Part shown: positions 43,916 through 53,243 of the stretch, piece after piece
How positions within the stretch are numbered: the stretch's first letter is position 1
Layout of the letters: every line of letters begins with the position of its first letter
Source of the DNA: an uncultured Bacteroidota bacterium
GTDB taxonomy: Bacteria; Bacteroidota; Bacteroidia; Flavobacteriales; Flavobacteriaceae
DNA length: 55,841 bases
Reading direction: 5' to 3'
NCBI GenBank assembly: GCA_902510655.1
Contig: CABXBY010000002.1
Location: 1 to 55,841 of the forward strand
The notes under the pieces: model-generated
What the model saw: only the letters and a program-made list of their open reading frames with translations
Database searches by the model: none
Told to the model about the DNA's origin: nothing
Program-made: the position numbers and the translations under genes

Positions 43916-44185
43916 ATGTATTTAACAAAAGAAAACAAAAAAGAAATCTTCAAAGAGCATGGTAAATCAGAGTCTGATACAGGTTCGGCTGAAGGTCAAA
44001 TTGCATTATTCACAAAACGAATTAATCACTTAACTGAACATCTTAAAAATAACAGAAAAGATTTTAACACTGAAAGATCTTTAGTGATGATGGTTGGTAA
44101 AAGAAAAAGTCTGTTGAGTTATCTTAATAAAAAAGATATTAACAGATATCGTGAAATAATCAAAAAATTAAACTTACGTAAATAG
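43916..44185 (+). CDS. rpsO: 30S ribosomal protein S15
   Basis: An 89-residue protein with the usual S15 four-helix layout: MYLTKENKKEIFKEHGKSESDTGSAEGQIALFTKRINHLTEHLKNNRKDFNTERSLVMMVGKRKSLLSYLNKKDINRYREIIKKLNLRK. It binds 16S rRNA in the central domain early in small-subunit assembly. The DTGSxEGQIA and H-x-K-x-RKD signatures are present. pnp follows 60 bases later with no new promoter visible, the widespread rpsO-pnp arrangement. Confidence 0.99.
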   Translation: MYLTKENKKEIFKEHGKSESDTGSAEGQIALFTKRINHLTEHLKNNRKDFNTERSLVMMVGKRKSLLSYLNKKDINRYREIIKKLNLRK

Positions 44186-44245
44186 TTTTTTACACAGTTT
44201 TTCATTGGTATTCTACTTAAGACACAACACAACTTAATTAATTTA

Positions 44246-46444
44246 ATGAAAAATATGAAAATAAAAACTTATAATGAATCCATCGATTTAGGTGATGGAA
44301 GAACAATAACAATAGAAACTGGTAAACTTGCAAAGCAAGCACATGGTTCAGTAGTTGTTCAAATGGGTAAAGCAATGCTTTTGTGTACTGTTGTATCCAA
44401 CTATGAAGCCAGTAAAGTTGACTTCCTTCCTCTTACAGTTGACTACAGAGAAAAATTCGCAGCTGCTGGAAGATATCCTGGAGGTTTTTTCAAAAGAGAA
44501 GCTAGACCTAGTGACGGCGAAGTATTAACTATGAGATTAGTAGACAGAGTTTTACGTCCACTATTTCCAAAAGATTATCATTCCGAAGTTCAGGTCATGA
44601 TTCAATTAATGTCCCACGATGAAGATGTAATGCCTGATGCTCTTGCAGGGCTTGCAGCATCTGCTGCAATTCAGTTAAGTGACTTTCCATTTGAATGTGC
44701 AATTTCAGAAGCTCGTGTAGCTAGAATTGATGGTAAATTTGTTATTAACCCTAGTAGAACTCAATTGGCTAATGCTGACATAGAAATGATGGTTGGAGCT
44801 TCTACTGACTCAGTAATGATGGTTGAAGGTGAAATGGATGAATGTAGTGAAGAAGAAATGGCTGATGCAATAAAATTTGCTCACGAGTCTATAAAAATTC
44901 AAATCCAAGCTCAAGAAAGATTAGCTAAAGCAGTTGGGAAAAAAGAAGTTAGAGAATACGAAACTAGTGTTGAAAATGAAGAGCTTGCTAAAAGAATTTT
45001 TGATGCTTCTTATGACAAATGTTACGATATAGCGAAAAAAGGTACTTCTAAAGCTGAACGTAGTTTAGCTTTTTCTAACGTTAAAGATGAGATAAAAGCC
45101 TCTTTTAGTGAGGAAGAAATTGAAGAACATGGAAAATTAATTAGTAAATATTTTAACAAATCACAAAAAGAAGCTATTAGAGAACTTACATTAAGTGAAG
45201 GAATAAGGTTAGACGGTAGAAAAACTGATGAAATTAGAGACATTTGGTGTGAAGTTGATTACCTGCCATCTACTCATGGATCTGCTATTTTTACTAGAGG
45301 AGAAACTCAAGCTTTAGCCACAGTTACTTTAGGAACTTCAAGAGAAGCTAACAAAATTGATATGCCATCTTATGAAGGTGAAGAAACTTTTTATCTTCAT
45401 TATAATTTCCCGCCATTTTGTACAGGAGAAGCTAGACCATTAAGAGGAACATCAAGAAGAGAAGTAGGACATGGTAATCTTGCGCAAAGAGGTTTAAAAG
45501 GAATGATTCCTGATGATTGTCCTTATACTGTAAGAGTTGTTAGTGAAGTACTTGAGTCTAACGGCTCATCTTCAATGGCTACCGTATGTTCAGGAACTAT
45601 GGCTCTTATGGATGCTGGAGTTCAGATAACTAGACCTGTTTCTGGAATAGCAATGGGATTAATTTCTGATGGAGATAGATATGCAGTTTTAAGTGATATT
45701 TTAGGTGATGAAGATCATCTTGGAGATATGGACTTTAAAGTTACTGGAACATCTGAAGGTATAACAGCTTGCCAAATGGATATAAAGATTAAAGGCCTTT
45801 CATATGAAATTTTAGTAAATGCATTAAAACAAGCTAGAGACGGAAGACTCCATATTTTAAATAAAATAACTGAAACTATTGAAAGACCAAATGCAGATGT
45901 TAAGTCTCATTCACCAAAAATGGTAACTAGTAGAATTCCTAATGAATTCATAGGACCATTTATTGGACCAGGTGGAAAAGTAATTCAAGAGTTACAAAAA
46001 ACAACTGGTTGTACAATAGTTATAAATGAGGATCCAGAAACTGAAGAAGGAATTGTAGAAATTCTTGGTACTGATCAAGAGGGAATTGACTCTGTTCTTG
46101 CTAAAATAGATTCACTTTTATTTAAACCAGAAAAAGGAAACACTTATAAGGTTAGAGTAATAAAATTATTAGACTTTGGGGCTGTAGTTGAATATCTAGA
46201 TGCACCAGGAAACGAAGTTTTATTACATGTTAGTGAAATTGCATGGGAAAGAACAGAAAATGTTAGCGATGTGCTTAAACTTGGGGATGAATTAGAAGTT
46301 AAATATTTTGGTACAGATCCTAGAACTAGAAAAGAAAAAGTTTCTAGAAAAGCATTATTAGAAAAACCTGAAGGCTATGTAGAAAGACCACCTAGAGCTC
46401 CTAGATCTGATAATAGAGGAAGAGATAATAGAGGAAAAAGATAA
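44246..46444 (+). CDS. pnp: Polyribonucleotide nucleotidyltransferase (PNPase)
   Basis: A 732-residue 3'-5' phosphorolytic exoribonuclease central to mRNA decay. Two RNase PH domains are visible, the first with [33 protein letters not shown], the second with [34 protein letters not shown] and [23 protein letters not shown] domain ([32 protein letters not shown]) and an S1 domain ([21 protein letters not shown]) follow. It ends in an Arg/Asp/Asn-rich tail ([13 protein letters not shown]), common in Bacteroidota. Probably cotranscribed with rpsO. Confidence 0.99.
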   Translation: MKNMKIKTYNESIDLGDGRTITIETGKLAKQAHGSVVVQMGKAMLLCTVVSNYEASKVDFLPLTVDYREKFAAAGRYPGGFFKREARPSDGEVLTMRLVDRVLRPLFPKDYHSEVQVMIQLMSHDEDVMPDALAGLAASAAIQLSDFPFECAISEARVARIDGKFVINPSRTQLANADIEMMVGASTDSVMMVEGEMDECSEEEMADAIKFAHESIKIQIQAQERLAKAVGKKEVREYETSVENEELAKRIFDASYDKCYDIAKKGTSKAERSLAFSNVKDEIKASFSEEEIEEHGKLISKYFNKSQKEAIRELTLSEGIRLDGRKTDEIRDIWCEVDYLPSTHGSAIFTRGETQALATVTLGTSREANKIDMPSYEGEETFYLHYNFPPFCTGEARPLRGTSRREVGHGNLAQRGLKGMIPDDCPYTVRVVSEVLESNGSSSMATVCSGTMALMDAGVQITRPVSGIAMGLISDGDRYAVLSDILGDEDHLGDMDFKVTGTSEGITACQMDIKIKGLSYEILVNALKQARDGRLHILNKITETIERPNADVKSHSPKMVTSRIPNEFIGPFIGPGGKVIQELQKTTGCTIVINEDPETEEGIVEILGTDQEGIDSVLAKIDSLLFKPEKGNTYKVRVIKLLDFGAVVEYLDAPGNEVLLHVSEIAWERTENVSDVLKLGDELEVKYFGTDPRTRKEKVSRKALLEKPEGYVERPPRAPRSDNRGRDNRGKR

Positions 46445-46503
46445 TAACTAGTTATTGTAACCTTTTTACAACTTTTAACGTATAATAATTCTAATACAGA
46501 ATA

Positions 46504-47367
46504 ATGAGACAATTAAAAATCACCAAGCAGGTAACCAATAGAGAAACAGCTTCCTTAGATAAATATTTACAAGAAATAGGAAAAGTTGACTTAATTACTG
46601 CTGAAGAAGAAGTTGAATTAGCACAAAAAATTAGAGCTGGGGATGAAAATGCTTTAGATAAACTTACAAAAGCAAACTTAAGGTTTGTTGTCTCCGTAGC
46701 AAAACAGTATCAAAATCAAGGTCTAACACTACCTGATTTAATTAATGAAGGAAACCTAGGATTGATAAAAGCGGCAAGAAGATTTGATGAAACAAGAGGA
46801 TTTAAATTTATTTCATATGCAGTATGGTGGATTCGTCAATCAATATTACAAGCACTTGCAGAACAATCAAGAATTGTTAGACTTCCATTAAATAAAATTG
46901 GATCTATAAATAAAATTAATAAAATGTATGCTTTTTTGGAGCAGGCTAACGAACGTGTTCCTTCTGCAGAAGAAATTGCAAAAGAATTAGACATGACAGT
47001 TTCTGATGTCAAGGAATCAATGAAAAATTCTGGAAGACATGTATCAATGGATGCTCCATTAGTTGAGGGAGAAGATTCTAACCTTTATGACGTCCTTCGT
47101 AGTGGAGAATCGCCAAATCCTGACAGGAATTTACTTCACGAATCGTTAAGAACCGAAATTGAAAGAGCTCTTGAAACCCTAACACCAAGAGAAGCTGACG
47201 TTGTAAGACTATACTTTGGCTTAGGAGAGAAACATGCCATGACACTTGAAGAAATTGGAGAAACATTTGATCTAACAAGAGAAAGAGTTAGACAAATTAA
47301 AGAAAAAGCAATTAGAAGACTTAAACATACTTCTAGAAGTAGAATATTAAAAACTTATTTAGGTTAA
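46504..47367 (+). CDS. rpoD: Primary sigma factor, RpoD/SigA family (short Bacteroidota form)
   Basis: A 287-residue sigma-70 factor containing regions 1.2 to 4.2 only; the region 1.1 of the long proteobacterial RpoD is absent. Region 1.2-2 includes [27 protein letters not shown] and [61 protein letters not shown]. Region 3 follows ([20 protein letters not shown]), then region 4 with [37 protein letters not shown]. This is the factor expected to recognise the TTTG/TAnnTTTG promoters listed in this annotation. rpe starts two bases after its stop. Confidence 0.97.
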   Translation: MRQLKITKQVTNRETASLDKYLQEIGKVDLITAEEEVELAQKIRAGDENALDKLTKANLRFVVSVAKQYQNQGLTLPDLINEGNLGLIKAARRFDETRGFKFISYAVWWIRQSILQALAEQSRIVRLPLNKIGSINKINKMYAFLEQANERVPSAEEIAKELDMTVSDVKESMKNSGRHVSMDAPLVEGEDSNLYDVLRSGESPNPDRNLLHESLRTEIERALETLTPREADVVRLYFGLGEKHAMTLEEIGETFDLTRERVRQIKEKAIRRLKHTSRSRILKTYLG

Positions 47368-47369
47368 TA

Positions 47370-48023
47370 ATGAATATTATTGCTCCATCAATGCTAGCTT
47401 GCGATTTTGGAAATCTTCTTAGTGAGATTGAAATGGTTAATAATAGTGAAGCTAATTGGTTTCATATTGATGTAATGGATGGAGTTTTTGTTCCTAATAT
47501 TTCCTTCGGAACTCCTATAATGAAGGTTTTAAAAGAAAATGCAAAAAAAACTTTAGATGTACATTTAATGATTGTCAATCCAGATAATTATTTAGAAAAC
47601 TTTGCTGAACTTGGTGCTGATATACTTACTGTTCATTACGAAGCATGTACACATTTACACAGAACTGTACAAAGAATCAAAGATTTAAAAATGAAAGCTG
47701 GTGTAGCAATAAATCCTCACACACCAATTGTATCATTAAAATCTATTATTAAGGATCTTGATTTAGTTTGTATTATGAGTGTAAATCCAGGATTTGGTGG
47801 TCAGTCATTTATCGAAGAAACATATGAAAAGGTCAAAGAACTTAATTCATTGATCAAAAAACAAAACTCCAAAGCCATCATTGAAATTGATGGTGGTGTT
47901 AACTCACAAAATGCAAAAAAATTAATTGATTGCGGCGCTAACGCTCTAGTAGCTGGAAGTTTTGTGTTTAAATCAGAAAATCCAACTAAGACAATTTCTG
48001 AACTATCCTCAATTATTAATTAA
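47370..48023 (+). CDS. rpe: Ribulose-phosphate 3-epimerase
   Basis: A 217-residue TIM-barrel enzyme of the pentose phosphate pathway interconverting ribulose 5-phosphate and xylulose 5-phosphate. Motifs are APSMLACDFGNL, WFHIDVMDGVFVPNISFG with a metal His and the catalytic Asp, LDVHLMIVNPD, MSVNPGFGGQSFI, and IEIDGGVNSQNA with the second catalytic Asp. The C-terminal phosphate loop is NALVAGSFVFKS. It is tightly coupled to rpoD, two bases downstream. Confidence 0.98.
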   Translation: MNIIAPSMLACDFGNLLSEIEMVNNSEANWFHIDVMDGVFVPNISFGTPIMKVLKENAKKTLDVHLMIVNPDNYLENFAELGADILTVHYEACTHLHRTVQRIKDLKMKAGVAINPHTPIVSLKSIIKDLDLVCIMSVNPGFGGQSFIEETYEKVKELNSLIKKQNSKAIIEIDGGVNSQNAKKLIDCGANALVAGSFVFKSENPTKTISELSSIIN

Positions 48024-48062
48024 ATCGAAAGTTTTTAGTTAATTTAATGCATATTTATATAT

Positions 48063-49130
48063 ATGTGTTCAAATTCCATTAACGTTATTGGTGTTATGAG
48101 CGGGACATCTCTGGATGGACTTGACATCTGTTTAGTTTCATTTGATAGTGATGATTATTCTAATTTCAATATAATAAATAGTAAAACATATAATTACTCG
48201 TCTTATTGGACCGAAAAACTTTCAAATGCAATTAAACTAGGAATAAATGAACTTAATAAACTAGATAACGAATTCGGAAAACTAATTGGTGATTATATTA
48301 ATAAATTTATTATTGAAATTGGAAATCCAAAAGTAGATTTAGTTTCGTCCCATGGTCATACAGTTTTTCATAATCCAGAAAAAGGAATAACCAAACAAAT
48401 TGGGAATGGTGAAACAATATTTAATAAAATAAACATTAGTTTAATTTGCGACTTTAGAACTCAAGATGTGGAACTTGGAGGGCAAGGTGCTCCTTTAGTA
48501 CCTATTGGAGACTTAAACCTTTTTAAAGACTATAAATATTGTTTAAACCTTGGAGGTTTTGGAAATATTTCAATAAAAAAAAACAAATCAATTAAGGCTT
48601 TTGATATTTGTCCTGTTAACACAGTTCTAAATTATTATTCTAAAAAATTGGGATACCCGTATGATAAAAACGGAAAAATTTCTGAAACAGGGAATATAAA
48701 TTATAAATTATTAAGCAAACTAAATTTGTTAGAGTATTATAAAACTGAAGGGCCTAAATCATTAGGAATTGAATATGTAAAAGAAAAGATAATACCATTA
48801 ATTGATTCCTTTTCAGTTAATAACAATGATGTTTTAAAAACATTTATTGAACACATTACAGAACAAATATATATTTCGATAAAAGAAAACAAAGAAAATG
48901 AATCCATACTAATTACTGGAGGAGGAACTTATAATCAAACTATAATTAAAAAGTTAAAAAATAAGCTAAAATGTGATGTTATAATTCCTGAAAAAGAAAT
49001 TATTGATAATAAAGAAGCATTAATATTTGCTTACTTGGGACTACTACGATACAACAATACAGTAAACTGTTTAAAAACTGTTACTGGTGCTAAAAAAAAT
49101 CATTCTTCAGGAACAATTTTTAAAAGTTGA
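48063..49130 (+). CDS. anmK: Anhydro-N-acetylmuramic acid kinase
   Basis: AnmK phosphorylates and opens 1,6-anhydro-MurNAc to MurNAc-6-phosphate, recycling peptidoglycan fragments. The ATPase-fold signatures are IGVMSGTSLDGLDICLVSFD (residues 9-28), LVSSHGHTVFHNPEKG, IICDFR-like SLICDFRTQDVELGGQGAPLVPIGD, CLNLGGFGNISI and ILITGGGTYNQTII. Length 355 is normal for Bacteroidota. It starts 39 bases after rpe, and its end overlaps the convergent DUF1080 gene by 11 bases. Confidence 0.96.
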   Translation: MCSNSINVIGVMSGTSLDGLDICLVSFDSDDYSNFNIINSKTYNYSSYWTEKLSNAIKLGINELNKLDNEFGKLIGDYINKFIIEIGNPKVDLVSSHGHTVFHNPEKGITKQIGNGETIFNKINISLICDFRTQDVELGGQGAPLVPIGDLNLFKDYKYCLNLGGFGNISIKKNKSIKAFDICPVNTVLNYYSKKLGYPYDKNGKISETGNINYKLLSKLNLLEYYKTEGPKSLGIEYVKEKIIPLIDSFSVNNNDVLKTFIEHITEQIYISIKENKENESILITGGGTYNQTIIKKLKNKLKCDVIIPEKEIIDNKEALIFAYLGLLRYNNTVNCLKTVTGAKKNHSSGTIFKS

Positions 49131-49835
49131 TATCTAAATCTGAGCTATCTAATTTTTGAAGTTTTATGTTTCTCCATTTAACCTTAATTCCACCACCGTC
49201 GTGAATTTGTAAAGCAATTCTACCATTGGCTTCACCAATTTTTTTATCAGTATATGAAATCATTTTAGTACCATTTAGCCAAGTAGTAACAGTTTCATCT
49301 TGAACTTTCACAGTGAGTTTGTTCCAATCACCCATAATTAATGATGAATCCTTACCCATACTAGGTTTCACAAGCCAACCCCTACCATATGATTCATAAA
49401 TTCCTCCTGTGTATGAACCAGGTGGAGCAACTTCAACCTGCCAACCGTTTACTGTAGTACCATCAACAGTTGATCTAAAAAAAAAACACCACTATTTCCA
49501 TTTGCCTCTTGCATAAACTCAAGATTCAAAACAAAATTTTTATAGTAATCATCTGTACCTAAATAACCATATTCTGCGTTTGGTCCACTTTCACAAATCA
49601 ACAATCCGTCCTCAACATACCACTTTTCAGTACCATATATAATCCAACCACTTAAATCAGTACCGTTAAATAAGTTTATAGTATTTGCTTTGTTTACTAT
49701 TGGTTCATTTTTACTTGAACTATCGTTATTCTTATTATAATGATTATGAGTTTCAGGCGAAAATAAAGATAGTGAAGCGCAAGAACAGGTGAAAAGAACA
49801 ATTAGAGACAACAAGAGGTAGTTTATATTTTTCAT
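49120..49835 (-). pseudogene. DUF1080 (3-keto-disaccharide hydrolase-like) lipoprotein, frameshifted at a 10-base homopolymer
   Basis: Two track ORFs (49449-49835 and 49120-49371) are parts of one gene. The first half has a lipoprotein signal (VLFTCSCAS) and the DUF1080 start NLFNGTDLSGWIIYGTEKWYVEDGLLICE, reaching NSGVFF. It then leaves frame at a run of ten A (49477-49486, T on the coding strand). The other frame continues at once with RSTVDGTTVNGWQVEVAPPGSYTGGIYESYGRGWLVKPS and on to KVKWRNIKLQKL. The family consensus NSGVFFRS would need eight T, and eleven would also restore the frame. Everything else is intact, so this is a recent lesion, a slippage site or a sequencing error. DUF1080 proteins occur with sugar-degrading genes; some cleave 3-keto-glycosides. 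Confidence 0.85.
49477..49486 (-). repeat. Ten-base A/T homopolymer at the DUF1080 frameshift
   Basis: A run of ten A on the plus strand (ten T in the coding sense) sits exactly where the reading frame changes. Removing two or adding one base restores a full-length protein, so the run can act as a DNA or transcript slippage site. Confidence 0.8.
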
Positions 49836-49886
49836 TTAATATTAATTTAAATTGTAATTTTAGTGATACAGGTAAATATAATTCAA

Positions 49887-51545
49887 ATGAAAAGAAAAAA
49901 CTTAAAATCACTGTTTATTTTACTTATACTCATTTTTTTTTATTCAAAAAATTTATATTGTCAATTTGAAGCCGGTATAATCTCAACTCTTGAAGCTACA
50001 TTCCCAGATAAAAACAACATAAAATTTAAACAAACTTTTTCTTACAATATTCCACAAAACGCTGATTTTGAAGCATTGATTTTAATTAAATCTAAATCGA
50101 ACAAAACATTTACTATTAATTCAAAATCAAAAAATTTAAATAACATTAATTATTCAGTGATAAAGCCAGTTCCAGTTGAAGAAAATACTGGTGTCGATAG
50201 CAGGACTGAACAGTTTCTGGGTCAAATCAATTCAGATGTAATTAGAAGAGCTCCTTTTGAAGTTTTTGAAGTTATAGAACCTTTAACTATTAATGAAATT
50301 AAAACCGTTAGTAATTTTTCTTTATTAAGAATTTCTGTAAAATCTATTGAGTTTAAAAGGACTGGCAATTTTAAATTGAATATAGTTTTAAATGATGGTT
50401 TTAAAAATGAAGAATTGAAATTTAAAATTAAGATTCATAATGCTTCCATTCCAAAACTTCAAGAAAGTAAATTCTTTTATACAAATTGGTTTAATTTAAG
50501 TAAAATGGAAGAAATGCATGATTTAAAGAGATGGAACAAAGAATGGTTTGTTATGCTTGATAAATATGCTAAGTTGATGGCAGAGGGGCGTCAAAATTGT
50601 ATAAGAATTCCACATGAACTTGTTAATTTAAAAAGCAATAAAATTTCTTTAGATGAAGAAAAAATGATTTCATTTATAAATATTTTTAAGAAATATGGAT
50701 TTAAATATTTTGAATCTCCACACTTGCTCAACAGAGGATCTAATGACGATTGGGGGAATCCAGAACTAAAAACAAAACTACGTAAAAGAGGTTATTACTC
50801 CGAGGATGGAAAAAAGGAAATAGATACTATAATTAGAAAAATAAAATCATTTACAAAAAAATATAAATTAGAAAATCAGTGGCTTCAACATATTGCAGAT
50901 GAACCTACAGATGTTAATGCTCAATGTTACAAAGATGTTTCAAAACAAATAAAATCGATATATCCAAAAATTACGATAATGGAAGCAACTAATGCAAAAG
51001 AATCATTGACTGGTTCGATTGATTTATGGTGTCCACTTATAAATGATTTTCAAGAAAATCAAGATTTTTTCAAAAAAAGAGTGAAAGAAGGAGAGAAAAT
51101 TTTAGTATATACCTGCTTAGTTCCTGGCGGAAAATGGTTAAACAGGACATTAGATATGGAAAGAATTAGACAAGTTTATTTTGGATGGGCAGGCTCAAAA
51201 TATAATACCTTTGGATACCTTCATTGGGGATTGAATCAATATAAAGCTAATCCATTCAATCAAAGTGTAGTTAAACATCCATCTCCTCAAGCATCAAATA
51301 ACAATTATCTTCCAGCTGGTGACACGCATATAATCTATCCGGGAGAAGATGGACCACTTTCCTCACTTCGATTTGAAGCACACCGACAAGGAATTGAAGA
51401 CTATGAATTGCTTGAGAAATTAAAATTAAAAAATAGTAATAAACACAAAAGATTAATCAAAAAATTATTCTTAAATTATACTAATTACTCGTTGTCAATT
51501 AATAAATACCAGAAAATAAGAAAAAAACTACTTAAATCAATTTAG
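49887..51545 (+). CDS. DUF4091 (GH123-like) exported protein
   Basis: A 552-residue exported protein of the DUF4091 group, which resembles glycoside hydrolase family 123. I start at ATG 49887 (MKRKNLKSLFILLILIFFYSKNLYCQ); the track start at 49863 is a GTG eight codons earlier and weakens the signal. A beta-sandwich N-terminal region (residues 30-190) precedes a TIM-barrel part with YKLENQWLQHIADEPTDVNAQCYKDVSKQIK, where the HIADEP acid is a candidate catalytic residue. The DUF4091 hallmark GYLHWGLNQYKANPF and GPLSSLRFEAHRQGIEDYELLEKL close it. It is divergent from the DUF1080 gene and probably cotranscribed with the PHP gene four bases downstream. Confidence 0.87.
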   Translation: MKRKNLKSLFILLILIFFYSKNLYCQFEAGIISTLEATFPDKNNIKFKQTFSYNIPQNADFEALILIKSKSNKTFTINSKSKNLNNINYSVIKPVPVEENTGVDSRTEQFLGQINSDVIRRAPFEVFEVIEPLTINEIKTVSNFSLLRISVKSIEFKRTGNFKLNIVLNDGFKNEELKFKIKIHNASIPKLQESKFFYTNWFNLSKMEEMHDLKRWNKEWFVMLDKYAKLMAEGRQNCIRIPHELVNLKSNKISLDEEKMISFINIFKKYGFKYFESPHLLNRGSNDDWGNPELKTKLRKRGYYSEDGKKEIDTIIRKIKSFTKKYKLENQWLQHIADEPTDVNAQCYKDVSKQIKSIYPKITIMEATNAKESLTGSIDLWCPLINDFQENQDFFKKRVKEGEKILVYTCLVPGGKWLNRTLDMERIRQVYFGWAGSKYNTFGYLHWGLNQYKANPFNQSVVKHPSPQASNNNYLPAGDTHIIYPGEDGPLSSLRFEAHRQGIEDYELLEKLKLKNSNKHKRLIKKLFLNYTNYSLSINKYQKIRKKLLKSI

Positions 51546-51549
51546 TATT

Positions 51550-52677
51550 ATGAAAAAAACTATCACCACTTTAATACTAATATTAATTGTATTTAATATT
51601 AACGCACAAAAAAGAAAAGAATTTTTTAAAAGCCCTAAAGGAGTTTTTTATATTTCTTCAGATTTACATATACATAGCGTTTTTTCTGATGGTTCTGTTT
51701 GGCCTACTATTAGAGTAGATGAGGCTATAAGAGATAGCATAGATTTAATATCTCTTACTGAACATTTAGAATATCAATCGCATATTTCTGATATTCCTCA
51801 CACAAATAGAAATAGGTCATTTCAAATTGCAGGTGGTTATGTACAGAAAAAGCCTCTGGCAGTTGTACACGGAACAGAGATAACAAAACCAATGCCACCA
51901 GGCCACTTTAATGCTATTTTTATTAAGGACGCCAATAAATTTTTTGATAAAAATAAAGAACCATTAATTTTCATAAAAGGGATTAAGGAAGCAAATAATC
52001 AAAGAGCATTTGTTTTTTGGAATCATCCAATGTGGGAAGCGAACAGAAGTGATGGAATAGCAAAGCTTGACCCAATTCACAAAGAAGTAATTGATAAAAA
52101 ATTATTACATGGAATTGAAGTTGTAAATTTTGACACATTCTCTGAAGAGGCAATGCAAATTGCACTTGACAACGAATTAACCATGATGGGCACGAGTGAT
52201 GTTCATGTATTAATTGATTGGGATTTTAACAAAAAAGAAGAAAGTTTTCACAGACCGATAACATTTATTATGTCAAAAAATCGAACAATAAAATCTATTA
52301 AAGATGCTTTGTTTAATGGCGATACATTTATTTGGTATAGAGATTTAATTATTGGTAAGTCAAACAATTTAAAACAAGTTATAGAAAATAATTTTAAAGT
52401 TGTTTCAAAAGGATTCGGATTCAAAGGAAGAAAAGTCGAGATTTTACAAGTGGAACTAATAAATAAATCTGTGGCTCCAATTAGTCTAAACTATATTGGA
52501 GAATATACATTTCATAATGACTATAAGTTTATAGAACTTGAACCAAAATCAAGTAAAACAATATATATCAAAACTAAAAAAGTTAAAGAAACAGTTTCTC
52601 TAGAGTTCGAAATTTTAAATTATGTAATTGCTCCAAAAACAAACCTTAAGATAGTAAAAACTATAACTATTGATTAA
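51550..52677 (+). CDS. Exported PHP-domain metal-dependent phosphoesterase-like protein
   Basis: A 375-residue protein with a signal peptide (LILILIVFNINAQ). The PHP-type metal residues are SSDLHIHSVFSDGS (His40, His42, Asp47), LISLTEHLEY (Glu71, His72), VHGTEIT, VFWNHPMWE (His159) and MMGTSDVHVLID. A C-terminal beta domain (about residues 285-375, VEILQVELINKSVAPISL) is added. PHP enzymes are usually cytoplasmic phosphatases or polymerase exonucleases; exported ones occur in polysaccharide-linked loci with unknown substrates. It is paired with the DUF4091 gene four bases upstream. Confidence 0.85.
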   Translation: MKKTITTLILILIVFNINAQKRKEFFKSPKGVFYISSDLHIHSVFSDGSVWPTIRVDEAIRDSIDLISLTEHLEYQSHISDIPHTNRNRSFQIAGGYVQKKPLAVVHGTEITKPMPPGHFNAIFIKDANKFFDKNKEPLIFIKGIKEANNQRAFVFWNHPMWEANRSDGIAKLDPIHKEVIDKKLLHGIEVVNFDTFSEEAMQIALDNELTMMGTSDVHVLIDWDFNKKEESFHRPITFIMSKNRTIKSIKDALFNGDTFIWYRDLIIGKSNNLKQVIENNFKVVSKGFGFKGRKVEILQVELINKSVAPISLNYIGEYTFHNDYKFIELEPKSSKTIYIKTKKVKETVSLEFEILNYVIAPKTNLKIVKTITID

Positions 52678-52701
52678 ACTTGCATGGAGTACAAGCTTTA
52701 G

Positions 52702-53148
52702 TTACTGTAACTCAATATTTAAAATTGTATTTTTAAAAAAGTCTACAGAACCTTCTTCAAATTTTGGTTTTCTAAACCTAATCTTTTCTTTTGTAGAAAA
52801 ACCATACTGTTCAGAGGGAATACCAATAAAGTTTTTATCTAATATGTTATTAAAGTTTTTATCTAATAAAATTGATATAAAATAAGTTCCTTTAGGTAAA
52901 TTAATTACGGTAGAAAATTTTCCTTTTTGAACCTTTTCTTTAAAACCATATTCAAAACCAACCTTTTGACCAGAAGTATTTGTTTTGTTACTATTCCAAG
53001 AGTCTGGCTCAGACCAAACTGCAATCATTAAATTACCTGAAGATTCAATATTAGAAATATTTAATTTAATCTCAAATAATTCGGTATTATTTTGTGAAAA
53101 TAATTCCAAGCTTAATAGTAAAATTAATATTATGAAAAATTTGTTCAT
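52702..53148 (-). CDS. DUF2141 family exported protein
   Basis: A 148-residue protein with a signal peptide (FFIILILLLSLELFSQ). The DUF2141 core is ISNIESSGNLMIAVWSEPDSW, KVQKGKFSTVINLPKGTYFISILLDKNFNNILDKNFIGIPSEQYGFS and a terminal strand. The pattern of short strands ending in LPKGTYFISILLDKN suggests a small beta-sandwich envelope protein; its function is unknown. It begins 14 bases after tRNA-Arg on the same strand and may be the last gene of the ftsA-ftsZ-yqeY-tRNA transcript. It converges with the PHP gene with a 24-base gap. Confidence 0.87.
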   Translation of the reverse strand: MNKFFIILILLLSLELFSQNNTELFEIKLNISNIESSGNLMIAVWSEPDSWNSNKTNTSGQKVGFEYGFKEKVQKGKFSTVINLPKGTYFISILLDKNFNNILDKNFIGIPSEQYGFSTKEKIRFRKPKFEEGSVDFFKNTILNIELQ

Positions 53149-53162
53149 TAGGTTTTTTTTAG

Positions 53163-53236
53163 TGACCCAGGGAGGATTCGAACCCCCAACCGTCAGAGCC
53201 GAAATCTGATATTCTATCCAGTTGAACTACTGGGCC
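53163..53236 (-). tRNA. tRNA-Arg (anticodon TCG)
   Basis: The reverse complement folds into a 74-base cloverleaf. The acceptor is GGCCCAG/CTGGGTC with one G-T pair and discriminator A, the anticodon stem TCAGA/TCTGA has loop TTTCGGC giving TCG, and the T arm is GGGGG-TTCGAAT-CCTCC. CCA is not encoded. It lies seven bases after yqeY and 14 before the DUF2141 gene, all on the minus strand. Confidence 0.94.
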
Positions 53237-53243
53237 CTATTTA

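Noticed and set aside
46443-46456. 14-base palindrome AATAACTAGTTATT right after pnp
   Set aside because: Seven-base arms are expected several times by chance in 56 kb of AT-rich DNA, and no U-run or promoter context supports a function.
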